The notes below the pieces were generated by a model. That model worked only from the letters and a program-made list of their open reading frames with translations, did no database searches and was not told the origin of the DNA. The translations under genes and the position numbers were made by a program. Positions 27,944 through 35,306 of a stretch of DNA of 64,000 nucleotides are shown in pieces (the first letter of the stretch is position 1; the number at the start of each line of letters is the position of its first letter). The stretch is from Neobacillus paridis. Lineage in GTDB: Bacteria > Bacillota > Bacilli > Bacillales > Cytobacillaceae. The stretch spans positions 62,001 through 126,000 of the forward strand of contig NZ_JAESWB010000340.1 in NCBI RefSeq assembly GCF_016765675.1, in the 5' to 3' direction.

Positions 27944-27969
27944 GGATAAAATTTGTACAAATTTTATCC
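27944..27969. promoter_or_regulatory. perfect 26-bp palindrome in the dps leader
   Basis: The left arm GGATAAAATTTGT and the right arm ACAAATTTTATCC are exact reverse complements with no spacer. It lies just upstream of the dps ribosome binding site. It could be an operator or an RNA hairpin. It does not match the PerR or Fur consensus well. Confidence 0.55.
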
Positions 27970-27980
27970 TTTCCTATACC

Positions 27981-28052
27981 GCTTAAATTCAACTACGCCT
28001 CATGAACCGTCCTTACGGATTCGCCAGTTGGCGAGTTTTCATTTAATACATA
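27981..28052. repeat. intergenic repeat family B, long copy
   Basis: Shares AACTACGCCTCATG and a GCCAG..GG..AG.TTTCATTT tail with 30737-30780. Between these the long copy carries two small hairpins, CCGT-CCTT-ACGG and CGCCA-GT-TGGCG, of which the first is missing in the short copy. Confidence 0.6.
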
Positions 28053-28377
28053 TATATTTTACCCGAGTTGAGGTGAAAATCTTCGGTCAATTTTGTGAAA
28101 AAGTTGTCGATATTGTGAAATTAAGTGGAGTTTTTTGGATTTACAATGTTACTTTTTTGTAATCGTTTGTAATATTGTATCCTTCTCCAACCAACTGTGG
28201 ATAATACCGGAAATAAAACACGATCGGGTAAAATTTCCAACCTGTATGAAAACATTATCATAATAGGAGATAAATCATCTTTTTTATAGTTACCATATTT
28301 TGGGTAATGATTAGCAATGTTACAACTGATAGCCTTATAGATAGATAAGCCGAGCAACTATCTAGGAGGTTATGAAC

Positions 28378-28977
28378 ATGAAAAAATTAAAAAAGCTAGT
28401 TATTTCAGCAGGATTAATTTTATCAATGTCGGCATTTACGCTGAACGGAACAACGGAAGCAGCAACAACACATAAGGTTCAGTCTGGAGAAACGTTTTGG
28501 AAGATTGCCGTAAAATATGGAGTACCAGTTAAAAGTCTTTTAACGGCTAACCATAAAACTGGCAGTCTGTTATATCCAGGAGAAAATCTAGTAATCCCAA
28601 ATTCTTCGGTTACAGCGGCTGAAAAAGACTTAATGGCACGACTTGTTCATGCTGAAGCTAAGGGAGAACCATATGCCGGTAAGGTTGCCGTTGCCACCGT
28701 TATTCTTAATCGTGTAGCCAGCCCGGATTTTCCGAATACGATAAGCGGGGTAATCTATGATAAAGAAAATGGCCACTATGCGTTTACACCGGTAATGAAT
28801 GGTGCGATTAAACAACCTGCTGATGCCGCATCAAAGAAAGCTGTCAATGAAGCATTGGCATTTAGAGGCCAAGGCAGTGGATCCCTCTTTTTCTATAATC
28901 CAAAAACTGCGGTCAGCAAATGGGTTGCCACGCGCCAAGTAACAGTAAAAATCGGCAACCATGTCTTTGCAAAATAA
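28378..28977 (+). CDS. LysM plus SleB/CwlJ-type cell wall hydrolase
   Basis: 199-residue secreted hydrolase. It has a signal peptide (basic start, hydrophobic core, likely cleavage near TTEAA). One LysM domain follows (about residues 32-75, HKVQSGETFWKIAVKYG to LLYPGENLVIP), then a Hydrolase_2 (SleB/CwlJ) domain from about residue 85. The putative catalytic Glu lies in RLVHAEAKGEPYAGK. Such proteins cut spore cortex or cell wall peptidoglycan. ATG 28378 is 7 bases after AGGAGGT; the ATG at 28372 is too close. The size is like B. subtilis YkvT rather than full-length SleB. Confidence 0.9.
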   Translation: MKKLKKLVISAGLILSMSAFTLNGTTEAATTHKVQSGETFWKIAVKYGVPVKSLLTANHKTGSLLYPGENLVIPNSSVTAAEKDLMARLVHAEAKGEPYAGKVAVATVILNRVASPDFPNTISGVIYDKENGHYAFTPVMNGAIKQPADAASKKAVNEALAFRGQGSGSLFFYNPKTAVSKWVATRQVTVKIGNHVFAK

Positions 28978-29019
28978 TCATTTACTCTTAGAATCTCAAA
29001 AATCATAGCATTTTATCCA

Positions 29020-29060
29020 AAAAGCAGCGAATCCAAAAACGGATGATCGCTGCTTTTTTT
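29020..29060 (+). terminator. terminator of the LysM/SleB gene
   Basis: AAAAGCAGCGA and TCGCTGCTTTT pair perfectly, with an inner ATCC/GGAT stem, ending in a run of T. A canonical Rho-independent terminator. Confidence 0.9.
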
Positions 29061-29095
29061 GCATGTCTGAATATGTTCTTAAGGAACAAAGTTGT

Positions 29096-29120
29096 TATGC
29101 AGCTACGAGTAACTTATGCA
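29096..29120 (+). promoter_or_regulatory. candidate sigma-54 activator sites upstream of the permease
   Basis: Two TTATGCA motifs start 18 bases apart; the second extends to TTATGCAAAATGAC. They lie about 60-85 bases upstream of the -24 element. Similar pairs occur before the other two sigma-54 promoters. Confidence 0.4.
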
Positions 29121-29179
29121 AAATGACATAAATATTAACTGAATAATTTAAAATTTCACTGAAATGGATAGTGTAATTT

Positions 29180-29195
29180 TGGCATGAAAATTGCA
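29180..29195 (+). promoter_or_regulatory. sigma-54 (-24/-12) promoter of the APC permease
   Basis: TGGCAT-N5-TTGCA, with GG and GC separated by exactly 10 bases. It is one base off the consensus TGGCAC-N5-TTGCW. It lies about 135 bases upstream of the permease start. Confidence 0.75.
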
Positions 29196-29330
29196 ATTAT
29201 TTAAAATAATTAATCAACTCATTCCTAAAGGAGATGATCAGCCTGTTATAAGGAATTGTATGTAAGAGCACTCCAGTAAATAAATGTAAGGGATTTCATT
29301 CGAAAGATAAACAATTGGGGGATGATAAAA

Positions 29331-30686
29331 TTGGGCACAAATACTTCGTTAAAACGGTCATTAGGGTTATGGGCAATTGTTGGACTAGGTTTAGGATATA
29401 TGACACCAACAGTCGTATTCGATACGTTTGGAATTGTATCAGAAGAAACGAATGGTGTTGTTCCGCTTGCCTATCTTACAGCACTGCTGGTGATGTTGCT
29501 GACAGCCATCAGTTACGGAAAAATGGTCAAAGTTTTTCCAAGTGCAGGTTCGGCATATACGTATACAAGAGAAACCATGAGTCCGCACCTTGGTTTTTTG
29601 GTCGGTTGGGCAGCACTGCTTGATTATATCCTGCTGCCGATGGTAAATGCCTTAATTATTCGGATTTATATGGTTTCGGTGTTTCCGGATGTCCCGGCCT
29701 GGATTTGGGTAATCAGCTATGTGGCTGTGGTAACGGCCATTAATGTTTGGAGTATGGGGAAAACCTCTAATTTAAATTCCTTACTGGTTGTTTTTGAAAT
29801 TGTCTTAATCGGGGCATTTATTGTTTTGGCATTTATTAAGCTTTCGCAGGGAATGGGACAAGGTACTATTTTTACAGCTGAACCACTGTTTCATTCAAAT
29901 GTTCATTTGGGAGCAGTTTTAACAGGAGCAACGGTAGTTTGTTTCTCGTTTATCGGTTTTGACGCGGTAACGATGTATGCCGAGGAAGCCATTGATGAAA
30001 AAACATTGCCGCGGGCGATTATGTTGACGGTGCTGATCGGCGGCGCGATCTTTTTTGTTGCCGGTTATTTTGCCCAGTCGCTGTTTCCAGATGTATCTGG
30101 TTTTAAAGTAACAGATGACACACTGCCGGAAATTGGCTTGTATGTAGGGGGAACCATTTTCAAACTTATATTCCTTTCCGGTGCTTTTGCGGCAACCGTA
30201 GCTTCCGGACTTGCCTCTCACGCCAGTGTATCACGGCTTTTGTATGTAATGGGACGTAATGGGGTCCTGCCAAAGCGGTTTTTTGGTTATGTCCACCCAA
30301 AATTCCGGACACCGGCTTTTAACGTGATCATTGTTGGTCTTGTTTCACTTCTGGCGATTGCACCAAGCTTGGAATTGATTTCATCCTTTATTAACTTTGG
30401 AGCGTTAATTGCCTTTACCTTTGTAAACTTATCGGTCATTGCTTATTTTATTTTCCGGAAAAAAAGATATAAAACCGGGAAAGATATATTTTCCTACTTG
30501 ATTATGCCGATTCTCGGGGCCGGCTCAACCGGTATTCTGTGGGTAAACCTTCAGGCTGATGCTCTTATCGGAGGAATCGTCTGGGTTATCATCGGGTTTC
30601 TCTATCTGCTTATCCAAACCAGATTCTTTAAAGTCAATATGGCTGATTTTGCATTTGAGGATGCTGATCGAAATACAACATTATAA
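29331..30686 (+). CDS. APC-family amino acid/polyamine permease
   Basis: 451-residue, 12-helix APC superfamily permease. TM1 carries GLGLGYMTPTVVFDTFG, and TM6 carries CFSFIGFDAVTMYAEEA, as in the PuuP/YfnA-type group. TTG 29331 is preferred because GGGGG lies 9 bases upstream; the ATG at 29322 abuts that run. Driven by a sigma-54 promoter like the glutamate dehydrogenase and aldehyde dehydrogenase genes, it likely imports putrescine, GABA or a related amine for the pathway encoded downstream. Confidence 0.88.
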   Translation: MGTNTSLKRSLGLWAIVGLGLGYMTPTVVFDTFGIVSEETNGVVPLAYLTALLVMLLTAISYGKMVKVFPSAGSAYTYTRETMSPHLGFLVGWAALLDYILLPMVNALIIRIYMVSVFPDVPAWIWVISYVAVVTAINVWSMGKTSNLNSLLVVFEIVLIGAFIVLAFIKLSQGMGQGTIFTAEPLFHSNVHLGAVLTGATVVCFSFIGFDAVTMYAEEAIDEKTLPRAIMLTVLIGGAIFFVAGYFAQSLFPDVSGFKVTDDTLPEIGLYVGGTIFKLIFLSGAFAATVASGLASHASVSRLLYVMGRNGVLPKRFFGYVHPKFRTPAFNVIIVGLVSLLAIAPSLELISSFINFGALIAFTFVNLSVIAYFIFRKKRYKTGKDIFSYLIMPILGAGSTGILWVNLQADALIGGIVWVIIGFLYLLIQTRFFKVNMADFAFEDADRNTTL

Positions 30687-30693
30687 TGGATAC

Positions 30694-30722
30694 AGGAGGA
30701 GCAAAACTGCTCTTCCTTTTTT
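30694..30722 (+). terminator. terminator of the APC permease gene
   Basis: AGGAGGAGC pairs with GCTCTTCCT (one G-T pair) around AAAACT, followed by six T. Confidence 0.85.
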
Positions 30723-30736
30723 GGTTACTAAGAAGG

Positions 30737-30780
30737 CATAAGTTTAACTACGCCTCATGCCAGCCGGTAAGCTTTCATTT
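30737..30780. repeat. intergenic repeat family B, short copy
   Basis: Contains AACTACGCCTCATG and GCCAGCCGGTAAGCTTTCAT, matching the two ends of 27981-28052 but missing about 18 internal bases. Confidence 0.6.
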
Positions 30781-30797
30781 TCAATAATATTATTCAA

Positions 30798-30846
30798 TTT
30801 TGCATAATAAAGTCATTTCTTCATAATGTTTTTATTCACTTTTGCA
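30798..30846 (+). promoter_or_regulatory. candidate sigma-54 activator sites upstream of glutamate dehydrogenase
   Basis: TTTTGCA occurs at 30798 and 30840, exactly 42 bases (four helical turns) apart. The second extends to TTTTGCAACAATGAC, resembling the site before the permease. Confidence 0.4.
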
Positions 30847-30888
30847 ACAATGACTGAAAAATACACCGAGAATCTCCTTTTCTAGGTG

Positions 30889-30905
30889 TTGGCACGGAAC
30901 TTGCT
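30889..30905 (+). promoter_or_regulatory. sigma-54 (-24/-12) promoter of glutamate dehydrogenase
   Basis: TTGGCACGGAACTTGCT matches the sigma-54 consensus TGGCAC-N5-TTGCW perfectly. It lies 36 bases upstream of the ATG. Confidence 0.93.
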
Positions 30906-30941
30906 TAGTGTTTTTATAACAACTATAAATGAGGTGTTAAC

Positions 30942-32228
30942 ATGGCAATCGACTCACTTGATGTCAAAAAGAAAGAAGTTTTACCGGAGGACAATGCCTT
31001 AATCGAGTTCCAGGAAACGCTTAAAGAAGCGGTTGAAATTTTACATTATCCGGAACAGGTTTATGAATTTCTAAGGAAACCGATGAGATTTTTGGAAGTA
31101 AGTATTCCGGTTCGAATGGATAATGGACAAACGCAAATTTTCCAAGGGTTCCGGGCCCAGCATAACGATGCAACCGGACCGACAAAAGGAGGGATTCGCT
31201 TTCATCCGGATGTGACAGCGGATGAGGTGAAAGCGCTGGCCGGCTGGATGAGTCTGAAGTGCGGTGTGACCGATTTGCCGTACGGCGGGGCCAAAGGAGG
31301 AATTATCTGCGATCCGCGAAAAATGAGTCAGGATGAGCTGGAACGACTAAGCAGAGGCTATGTCAGAGCAGTCAGTCAACTGGTTGGACCGACGAAGGAT
31401 ATTCCGGCACCGGATATGTATACAAATTCGCAAATCATGGCTTGGATGCTCGATGAATATGATCATATTAGGGAATTTGACTCACCAGGCTTTATTACCG
31501 GCAAGCCGATTACCCTTGGCGGTTCGAAGGGCAGGGAAACGGCTACATCTAAAGGGGTTTTATATACATTACAGCGGGTTTGCGAATTAAGAAAATTGGA
31601 GTTAAAAGACACCCGTGTTATCATTCAAGGATTTGGTAATGTTGGCAGCTATCTAGCAAAATATTTATATGAACTTGGAGCAAAAGTCATTGGAATTGGT
31701 GATGTGCTAGGCGCGTTATATGATGAAAATGGTTTGGATATTCCGTACTTATTAGAAAATCGAGACTCCTTCGGGATCGTCTCAAACCGTTTTGATGACG
31801 CTATCAGTAATCAGGAGCTATTGGAAAAAGAGTGCGACATATTAATTCCAGCAGCTATATCCGGCGTTATTAATCAGCATAATGCAGATAGAATCAAATG
31901 TCAGATTGTCATTGAGGCGGCAAATGGCCCTACAACGAAGGACGCGCTAACCATATTGGATGAACGGGGCATTCTTGTTGTTCCAGATATATTGGCCAAT
32001 TCCGGCGGTGTGATTGTGTCTTATTTTGAGTGGTGCCAAAACAATCAGGGCTTCTATTGGACAGAGACAGAAGTGGATACCCGGCTTAAAGAAAAAATGA
32101 ATACAAGCTTTGAAAATGTTTATCATACGGCAAAAAAATACGGTGTCAATATGAAGATTGCCGCTTATATTGAAGGAATACAAAAGTTAGCAGAAGCTTC
32201 CAGGCTGAGAGGATGGTTAAAATATTGA
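30942..32228 (+). CDS. catabolic NAD-type glutamate dehydrogenase (RocG/GudB-like)
   Basis: 428-residue hexameric Glu/Leu/Phe/Val dehydrogenase family enzyme that converts glutamate to 2-oxoglutarate and ammonia. Substrate-site and catalytic lysines are visible in GPTKGGIRFHP, GWMSLKCGV and PYGGAKGGI; the Rossmann motif is IQGFGNVGSYLA. Length and sequence agree with Bacillus RocG/GudB. A sigma-54 promoter and its place beside the GABA/putrescine genes indicate a catabolic role: it regenerates 2-oxoglutarate, the amino acceptor of PatA and GabT. Confidence 0.93.
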   Translation: MAIDSLDVKKKEVLPEDNALIEFQETLKEAVEILHYPEQVYEFLRKPMRFLEVSIPVRMDNGQTQIFQGFRAQHNDATGPTKGGIRFHPDVTADEVKALAGWMSLKCGVTDLPYGGAKGGIICDPRKMSQDELERLSRGYVRAVSQLVGPTKDIPAPDMYTNSQIMAWMLDEYDHIREFDSPGFITGKPITLGGSKGRETATSKGVLYTLQRVCELRKLELKDTRVIIQGFGNVGSYLAKYLYELGAKVIGIGDVLGALYDENGLDIPYLLENRDSFGIVSNRFDDAISNQELLEKECDILIPAAISGVINQHNADRIKCQIVIEAANGPTTKDALTILDERGILVVPDILANSGGVIVSYFEWCQNNQGFYWTETEVDTRLKEKMNTSFENVYHTAKKYGVNMKIAAYIEGIQKLAEASRLRGWLKY

Positions 32229-32250
32229 TCTTATAAGGGGGAATAAATGA

Positions 32251-32541
32251 ATGAATCTTGAAATCTTATCAGAATTAAAAGAACACCAGCTGCTGCGCTA
32301 TTTTTGCCTTATTTCCAATAATCACCGTTATGATTTAACGGTTGGCTATTCCGAACATTTTTTTGGAAAAGCAATGGTAACGTCGATTCAGACAGGAAAG
32401 ATGGTGCTGCTCTGTAAGGCTGATATAAATGAAGATATCTACTGGGCTGACAGGCTGGGAATTCAACAGGAAGATATTGCTGAATTCAAGGATTTCTTTG
32501 GAATGGTATTACAAAAAAGTCCCTTTCAGGAGCAATATTAA
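32251..32541 (+). CDS. DUF3055 (SAV0927-like) small protein
   Basis: 96-residue cytoplasmic protein. The order RYFCLISNNHRYDLTVGYSEHFFGK, then SIQTGKMVLL and an acidic C-terminal helix resembles the DUF3055/SAV0927 family of small Firmicute proteins of unknown function. It follows the glutamate dehydrogenase gene by 22 bases and is probably co-transcribed from the same sigma-54 promoter. No function is claimed. Confidence 0.65.
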   Translation: MNLEILSELKEHQLLRYFCLISNNHRYDLTVGYSEHFFGKAMVTSIQTGKMVLLCKADINEDIYWADRLGIQQEDIAEFKDFFGMVLQKSPFQEQY

Positions 32542-32563
32542 AATGAGGTTAGAAGGTGATTAT

Positions 32564-32812
32564 ATGTGTTTTGGTGTTCTCCTCAGCCCTTGTTATGGAA
32601 AAATAGCGACGATTCCGATTAAAGATTCTGATCGAATTTACGAGTGGGAACCATTATTTACAATCAGGCGAGAAGATGGCTCCTACGAAATTGTTCAAAC
32701 CTCCTTGAGCGGAAGAATTGAATCAATTGAAGTGCAGGAAGGCGAAACCGTCATTCCTGGAATGGTCCTGGCCTATGTAAAAGAAGATTTATTTGTAACC
32801 GGTAGTGACTAA
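32564..32812 (+). CDS. biotin/lipoyl-like single-hybrid domain protein
   Basis: 82-residue protein. Two beta-hairpin halves resemble a biotinyl/lipoyl domain (YGKIATIPIKDSDRIYEWEPLF and GRIESIEVQEGETVIPGMVLAYV). No lysine is present at the expected modification turn, where the sequence reads QTSLSG. It may therefore be a non-acylated structural relative. ATG 32564 follows AGAAGGTGA; an ATG at 32543 would add 7 residues. It lies between the glutamate dehydrogenase operon and a terminator. Function unknown. Confidence 0.65.
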   Translation: MCFGVLLSPCYGKIATIPIKDSDRIYEWEPLFTIRREDGSYEIVQTSLSGRIESIEVQEGETVIPGMVLAYVKEDLFVTGSD

Positions 32813-32822
32813 TAAAAAGTTG

Positions 32823-32859
32823 AGAGGATGTGGTGCTTGAGCCATATCTTCTTTTTTTT
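32823..32859 (+). terminator. terminator of the glutamate dehydrogenase operon
   Basis: GAGGATGTGG pairs with CCATATCTTC (two G-T pairs) around a short loop, followed by eight T. Confidence 0.85.
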
Positions 32860-32926
32860 AGTATACTATTTATAAGATTCAGAAAAGTGGTAAGATAAAC
32901 TTGATATGTGCAAAGGGGGAGTCATA

Positions 32927-35056
32927 ATGATGTATTCCGTTAAAAAGGAAAAGATTAAACCGATTATTTCTGTTGCCATAGATGAGGGTAAGGATGTATT
33001 ATGCTCTACTTTGAAGAACCTCAAAGAACCATTTGTCTTTTTGAAAAAAGAAGATCAAATATTTGCTTATGCAGCATGGAATAAACCTTTGCAGGTGGCG
33101 CTCGAAAAACACGACTATTCCCCTGAGGTATTGGTTGAACACGCTAAATCAATTGATAGTATTTGTTGCCTAAGGGAACAGATTTCCTTTACGGATTTAT
33201 TTCAAATTATTGGGGAACCGTTTGCGCTAGTCAGGGCCGAGGATGGCAGTCCGCAAGGCTACATAAGCCGGGAGGATGCACTGGCAGAGCTTTTTAAACA
33301 GGAAAATAAAGGTGTTGACCTGCTCAAAATTCTCCTCACTTCCATTCCAATGGGGATATTTATATTAGATAAAGAAAAGCAAATTATTAATTGTAATGAG
33401 TCCGGTTTAAAAATGATAAAATCAACTGCTGACAAAGTTTTAAACGCTCCAGGGGAAAGGATTTTTAGCAAAAAACATCTTAGCAAGGTCTTTTCCAGCG
33501 GTAAAACGCTTCTTAATCACCTTGAAATTACTAATGGAGTAGGAGTACTTGTTGATTATAGTCCAATTTTAGGTTACGACCAGCAGGTTGAAGGGGCGGT
33601 TATCGTTGTTCAGGATTTACCAATGGTGGAAGAGATGGCCATGGAAATTGAATATATTAAGGATTTAAATAAAGACTTAAATGCCATTCTATCCAGTATT
33701 TATGATGAAATTCTTGTGGTAAATGCAAAAGGCGAACTCATCCGCTATAGCGAAAATATCATTCAAGACTTTTGGCAGGTGGACTTGAAGGAGTTGATTG
33801 GAAAAAACGTCCTTGACCTTGAAGATCAGGGGCTCTTTACGCCATCTGTGACCAGACTTGTGATTGAAAAGCAGAAAAAGGTATCGGTTGTTCAGGAAAC
33901 AAAAAGCGGCCGAAAAATCCTTGCAGTCGGCAATCCCGTGTTTAATGAAAAACAGGAATTGGAACGGATTATTATTGCCTCACGCGATATTACCGAGACC
34001 ACAAAGTTAAAAAGTGAATTGCAGGAAATGAAGAAAATCTCGGAGCAATATAAAAAGGAGTTAGATGATTTTAAAAGCAAGGACCGGTTCTTAAAAAAGT
34101 TGATATACTGCAGTCCAAAGATGGAAAAAATTATGAATCAGGTTCAAAAGATTGCTGAGTTTTCCTCGACAGTACTGTTATATGGTGAATCGGGGGTCGG
34201 AAAAGAGGTTATTGCTCAAGCGATCCATCATTTAGGCAACCGTTCGCATAAGCCATTTTTAAAATTGAATTGTGGTGCGATACCGGAAAATTTATTGGAA
34301 AGCGAATTATTTGGTTATGCCAAGGGCGCATTTACCGGTGCTGATAAGAATGGTAAAGACGGCTACTTCAAACAGGCGGACGGGGGAATTTTGTTTCTCG
34401 ATGAAATTGGTGAAATGCCGATGCATCTCCAGGTGAAATTATTGCGAGTGCTTCAGGAGCAGGAAGTGATTCCGGTCGGAAGTACGACTCCGATTAAAGT
34501 GGATGTGCAAATTATTGCGGCAACCAATAAAAATTTGGCGAAAATGGTTGAAGCCGGTACTTTTCGCCAAGATTTATACTATCGCTTAAATGTTATTCCA
34601 ATTCAAATTCCGCCGCTTCGGGAGCGGACGGAAGATATTTCCTTGCTCGCATTTCACTTTTTGCAGCAGTTGAATGAAAAATATAATCGTAACTATCATT
34701 TAACGCCTGATGCTATCAATGTCCTTGAATTTTATTCATGGCCGGGAAACGTGCGCGAGCTGCAAAATATTATCGAAAGGCTAGTGGTCACTGCTGACCA
34801 TCCTGCCATTGACGCTGAGTTTGTTAGTCAATTTTTATCATTAGGCTATGAAAATAAGAAAATGAAGCCGGTCATTACGAGAGTGATTCCATTACAGGAA
34901 GCGCTGGACCATGTTGAAGAGCAGCTGATCGTCATGGCGATGAATCAATACAAAACGACAACAAAGGCTGCCAAGGCATTGGGAATCAGTCAATCGTCCG
35001 TAAGTCGGAAATATCAAAAAATCTTAAGTGAAAAAAATATGAAGGTTGAAATGTGA
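32927..35056 (+). CDS. sigma-54-dependent transcriptional activator (GabR/BkdR/RocR type)
   Basis: About 709 residues. An N-terminal region (1-125) looks CBS-like (ending ...DGSPQGYISREDAL). Two PAS-like domains follow (about 145-235 and 260-370), then a short coiled coil. The AAA+ domain has Walker A GESGVGKE, the sigma-54 contact loop ELFGYAKGAFTGA and Walker B GGILFLDEIGE; WPGNVREL follows. The C-terminal Fis/TyrR-type helix-turn-helix is TTKAAKALGISQSSVSRKYQ. Three sigma-54 promoters lie within 6 kb and no other bacterial enhancer-binding protein is present, so it is the likely activator of this regulon. In B. thuringiensis a sigma-54 activator (GabR) controls the GABA shunt. The ligand, probably GABA or putrescine, would bind the PAS domains; this is inference. 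Confidence 0.92.
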   Translation: MMYSVKKEKIKPIISVAIDEGKDVLCSTLKNLKEPFVFLKKEDQIFAYAAWNKPLQVALEKHDYSPEVLVEHAKSIDSICCLREQISFTDLFQIIGEPFALVRAEDGSPQGYISREDALAELFKQENKGVDLLKILLTSIPMGIFILDKEKQIINCNESGLKMIKSTADKVLNAPGERIFSKKHLSKVFSSGKTLLNHLEITNGVGVLVDYSPILGYDQQVEGAVIVVQDLPMVEEMAMEIEYIKDLNKDLNAILSSIYDEILVVNAKGELIRYSENIIQDFWQVDLKELIGKNVLDLEDQGLFTPSVTRLVIEKQKKVSVVQETKSGRKILAVGNPVFNEKQELERIIIASRDITETTKLKSELQEMKKISEQYKKELDDFKSKDRFLKKLIYCSPKMEKIMNQVQKIAEFSSTVLLYGESGVGKEVIAQAIHHLGNRSHKPFLKLNCGAIPENLLESELFGYAKGAFTGADKNGKDGYFKQADGGILFLDEIGEMPMHLQVKLLRVLQEQEVIPVGSTTPIKVDVQIIAATNKNLAKMVEAGTFRQDLYYRLNVIPIQIPPLRERTEDISLLAFHFLQQLNEKYNRNYHLTPDAINVLEFYSWPGNVRELQNIIERLVVTADHPAIDAEFVSQFLSLGYENKKMKPVITRVIPLQEALDHVEEQLIVMAMNQYKTTTKAAKALGISQSSVSRKYQKILSEKNMKVEM

Positions 35057-35060
35057 GACA

Positions 35061-35112
35061 TTTATCCCGCCTTAACGGGCAGTAGGCCCCCCACTGATGG
35101 AAGTTTCACTTT
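35061..35112. repeat. intergenic repeat family A, short copy
   Basis: Begins TTTATCCCGCCTTAACGGGC and ends CCCCACTGATGGAAGTTTCA, the same ends as 54158-54313, but lacks about 104 internal bases including the main hairpins. Confidence 0.75.
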
Positions 35113-35120
35113 GTCATGAC

Positions 35121-35161
35121 AAAAAAGCTGTTTGGATACTCGGATCTGAAACAGCTTTTTT
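35121..35161 (+). terminator. terminator of the sigma-54 activator gene
   Basis: Perfect 13-bp stem of AAAAAAGCTGTTT and AAACAGCTTTTTT around a 15-base loop. Confidence 0.88.
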
Positions 35162-35175
35162 AATATTCTGTTTTC

Positions 35176-35201
35176 TATGCAAATGGAAATACCTCTATGC
35201 G
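35176..35201 (+). promoter_or_regulatory. candidate sigma-54 activator sites upstream of the aldehyde dehydrogenase
   Basis: CTATGCAAATGGAAAT and CTATGCGAATATGAAT start 20 bases apart (two helical turns) and about 50-75 bases upstream of the -24 element. Confidence 0.45.
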
Positions 35202-35250
35202 AATATGAATAGGTTTTCTGGGCGATCCCCCGTCGCTTGCGCTTTTCTAA

Positions 35251-35267
35251 TTGGCACGGTTCTTGCA
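35251..35267 (+). promoter_or_regulatory. sigma-54 (-24/-12) promoter of the aldehyde dehydrogenase/patA genes
   Basis: TTGGCACGGTTCTTGCA is a perfect match to the sigma-54 consensus with 10 bases between GG and GC. It lies 40 bases upstream of the start codon. Confidence 0.93.
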
Positions 35268-35306
35268 TCTATAAATAAGTGAGGAATCTAAAAGGAGGAA
35301 TTGGAT

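Larger units (their letters stand above)
27919..28377. other. 459-base intergenic region between divergent dps and the SleB-like gene
   Basis: It holds a 26-bp palindrome near dps, a structured repeat at 27981-28052, and then about 320 AT-rich bases. I see no convincing coding frame, riboswitch core or clear promoter in that last part. Confidence 0.5.

Noticed and set aside
28055..28370. A c-di-AMP or other riboswitch upstream of the LysM/SleB gene
   Set aside because: A GATAAGCCGAG stretch caught the eye, but no conserved riboswitch core could be built around it.
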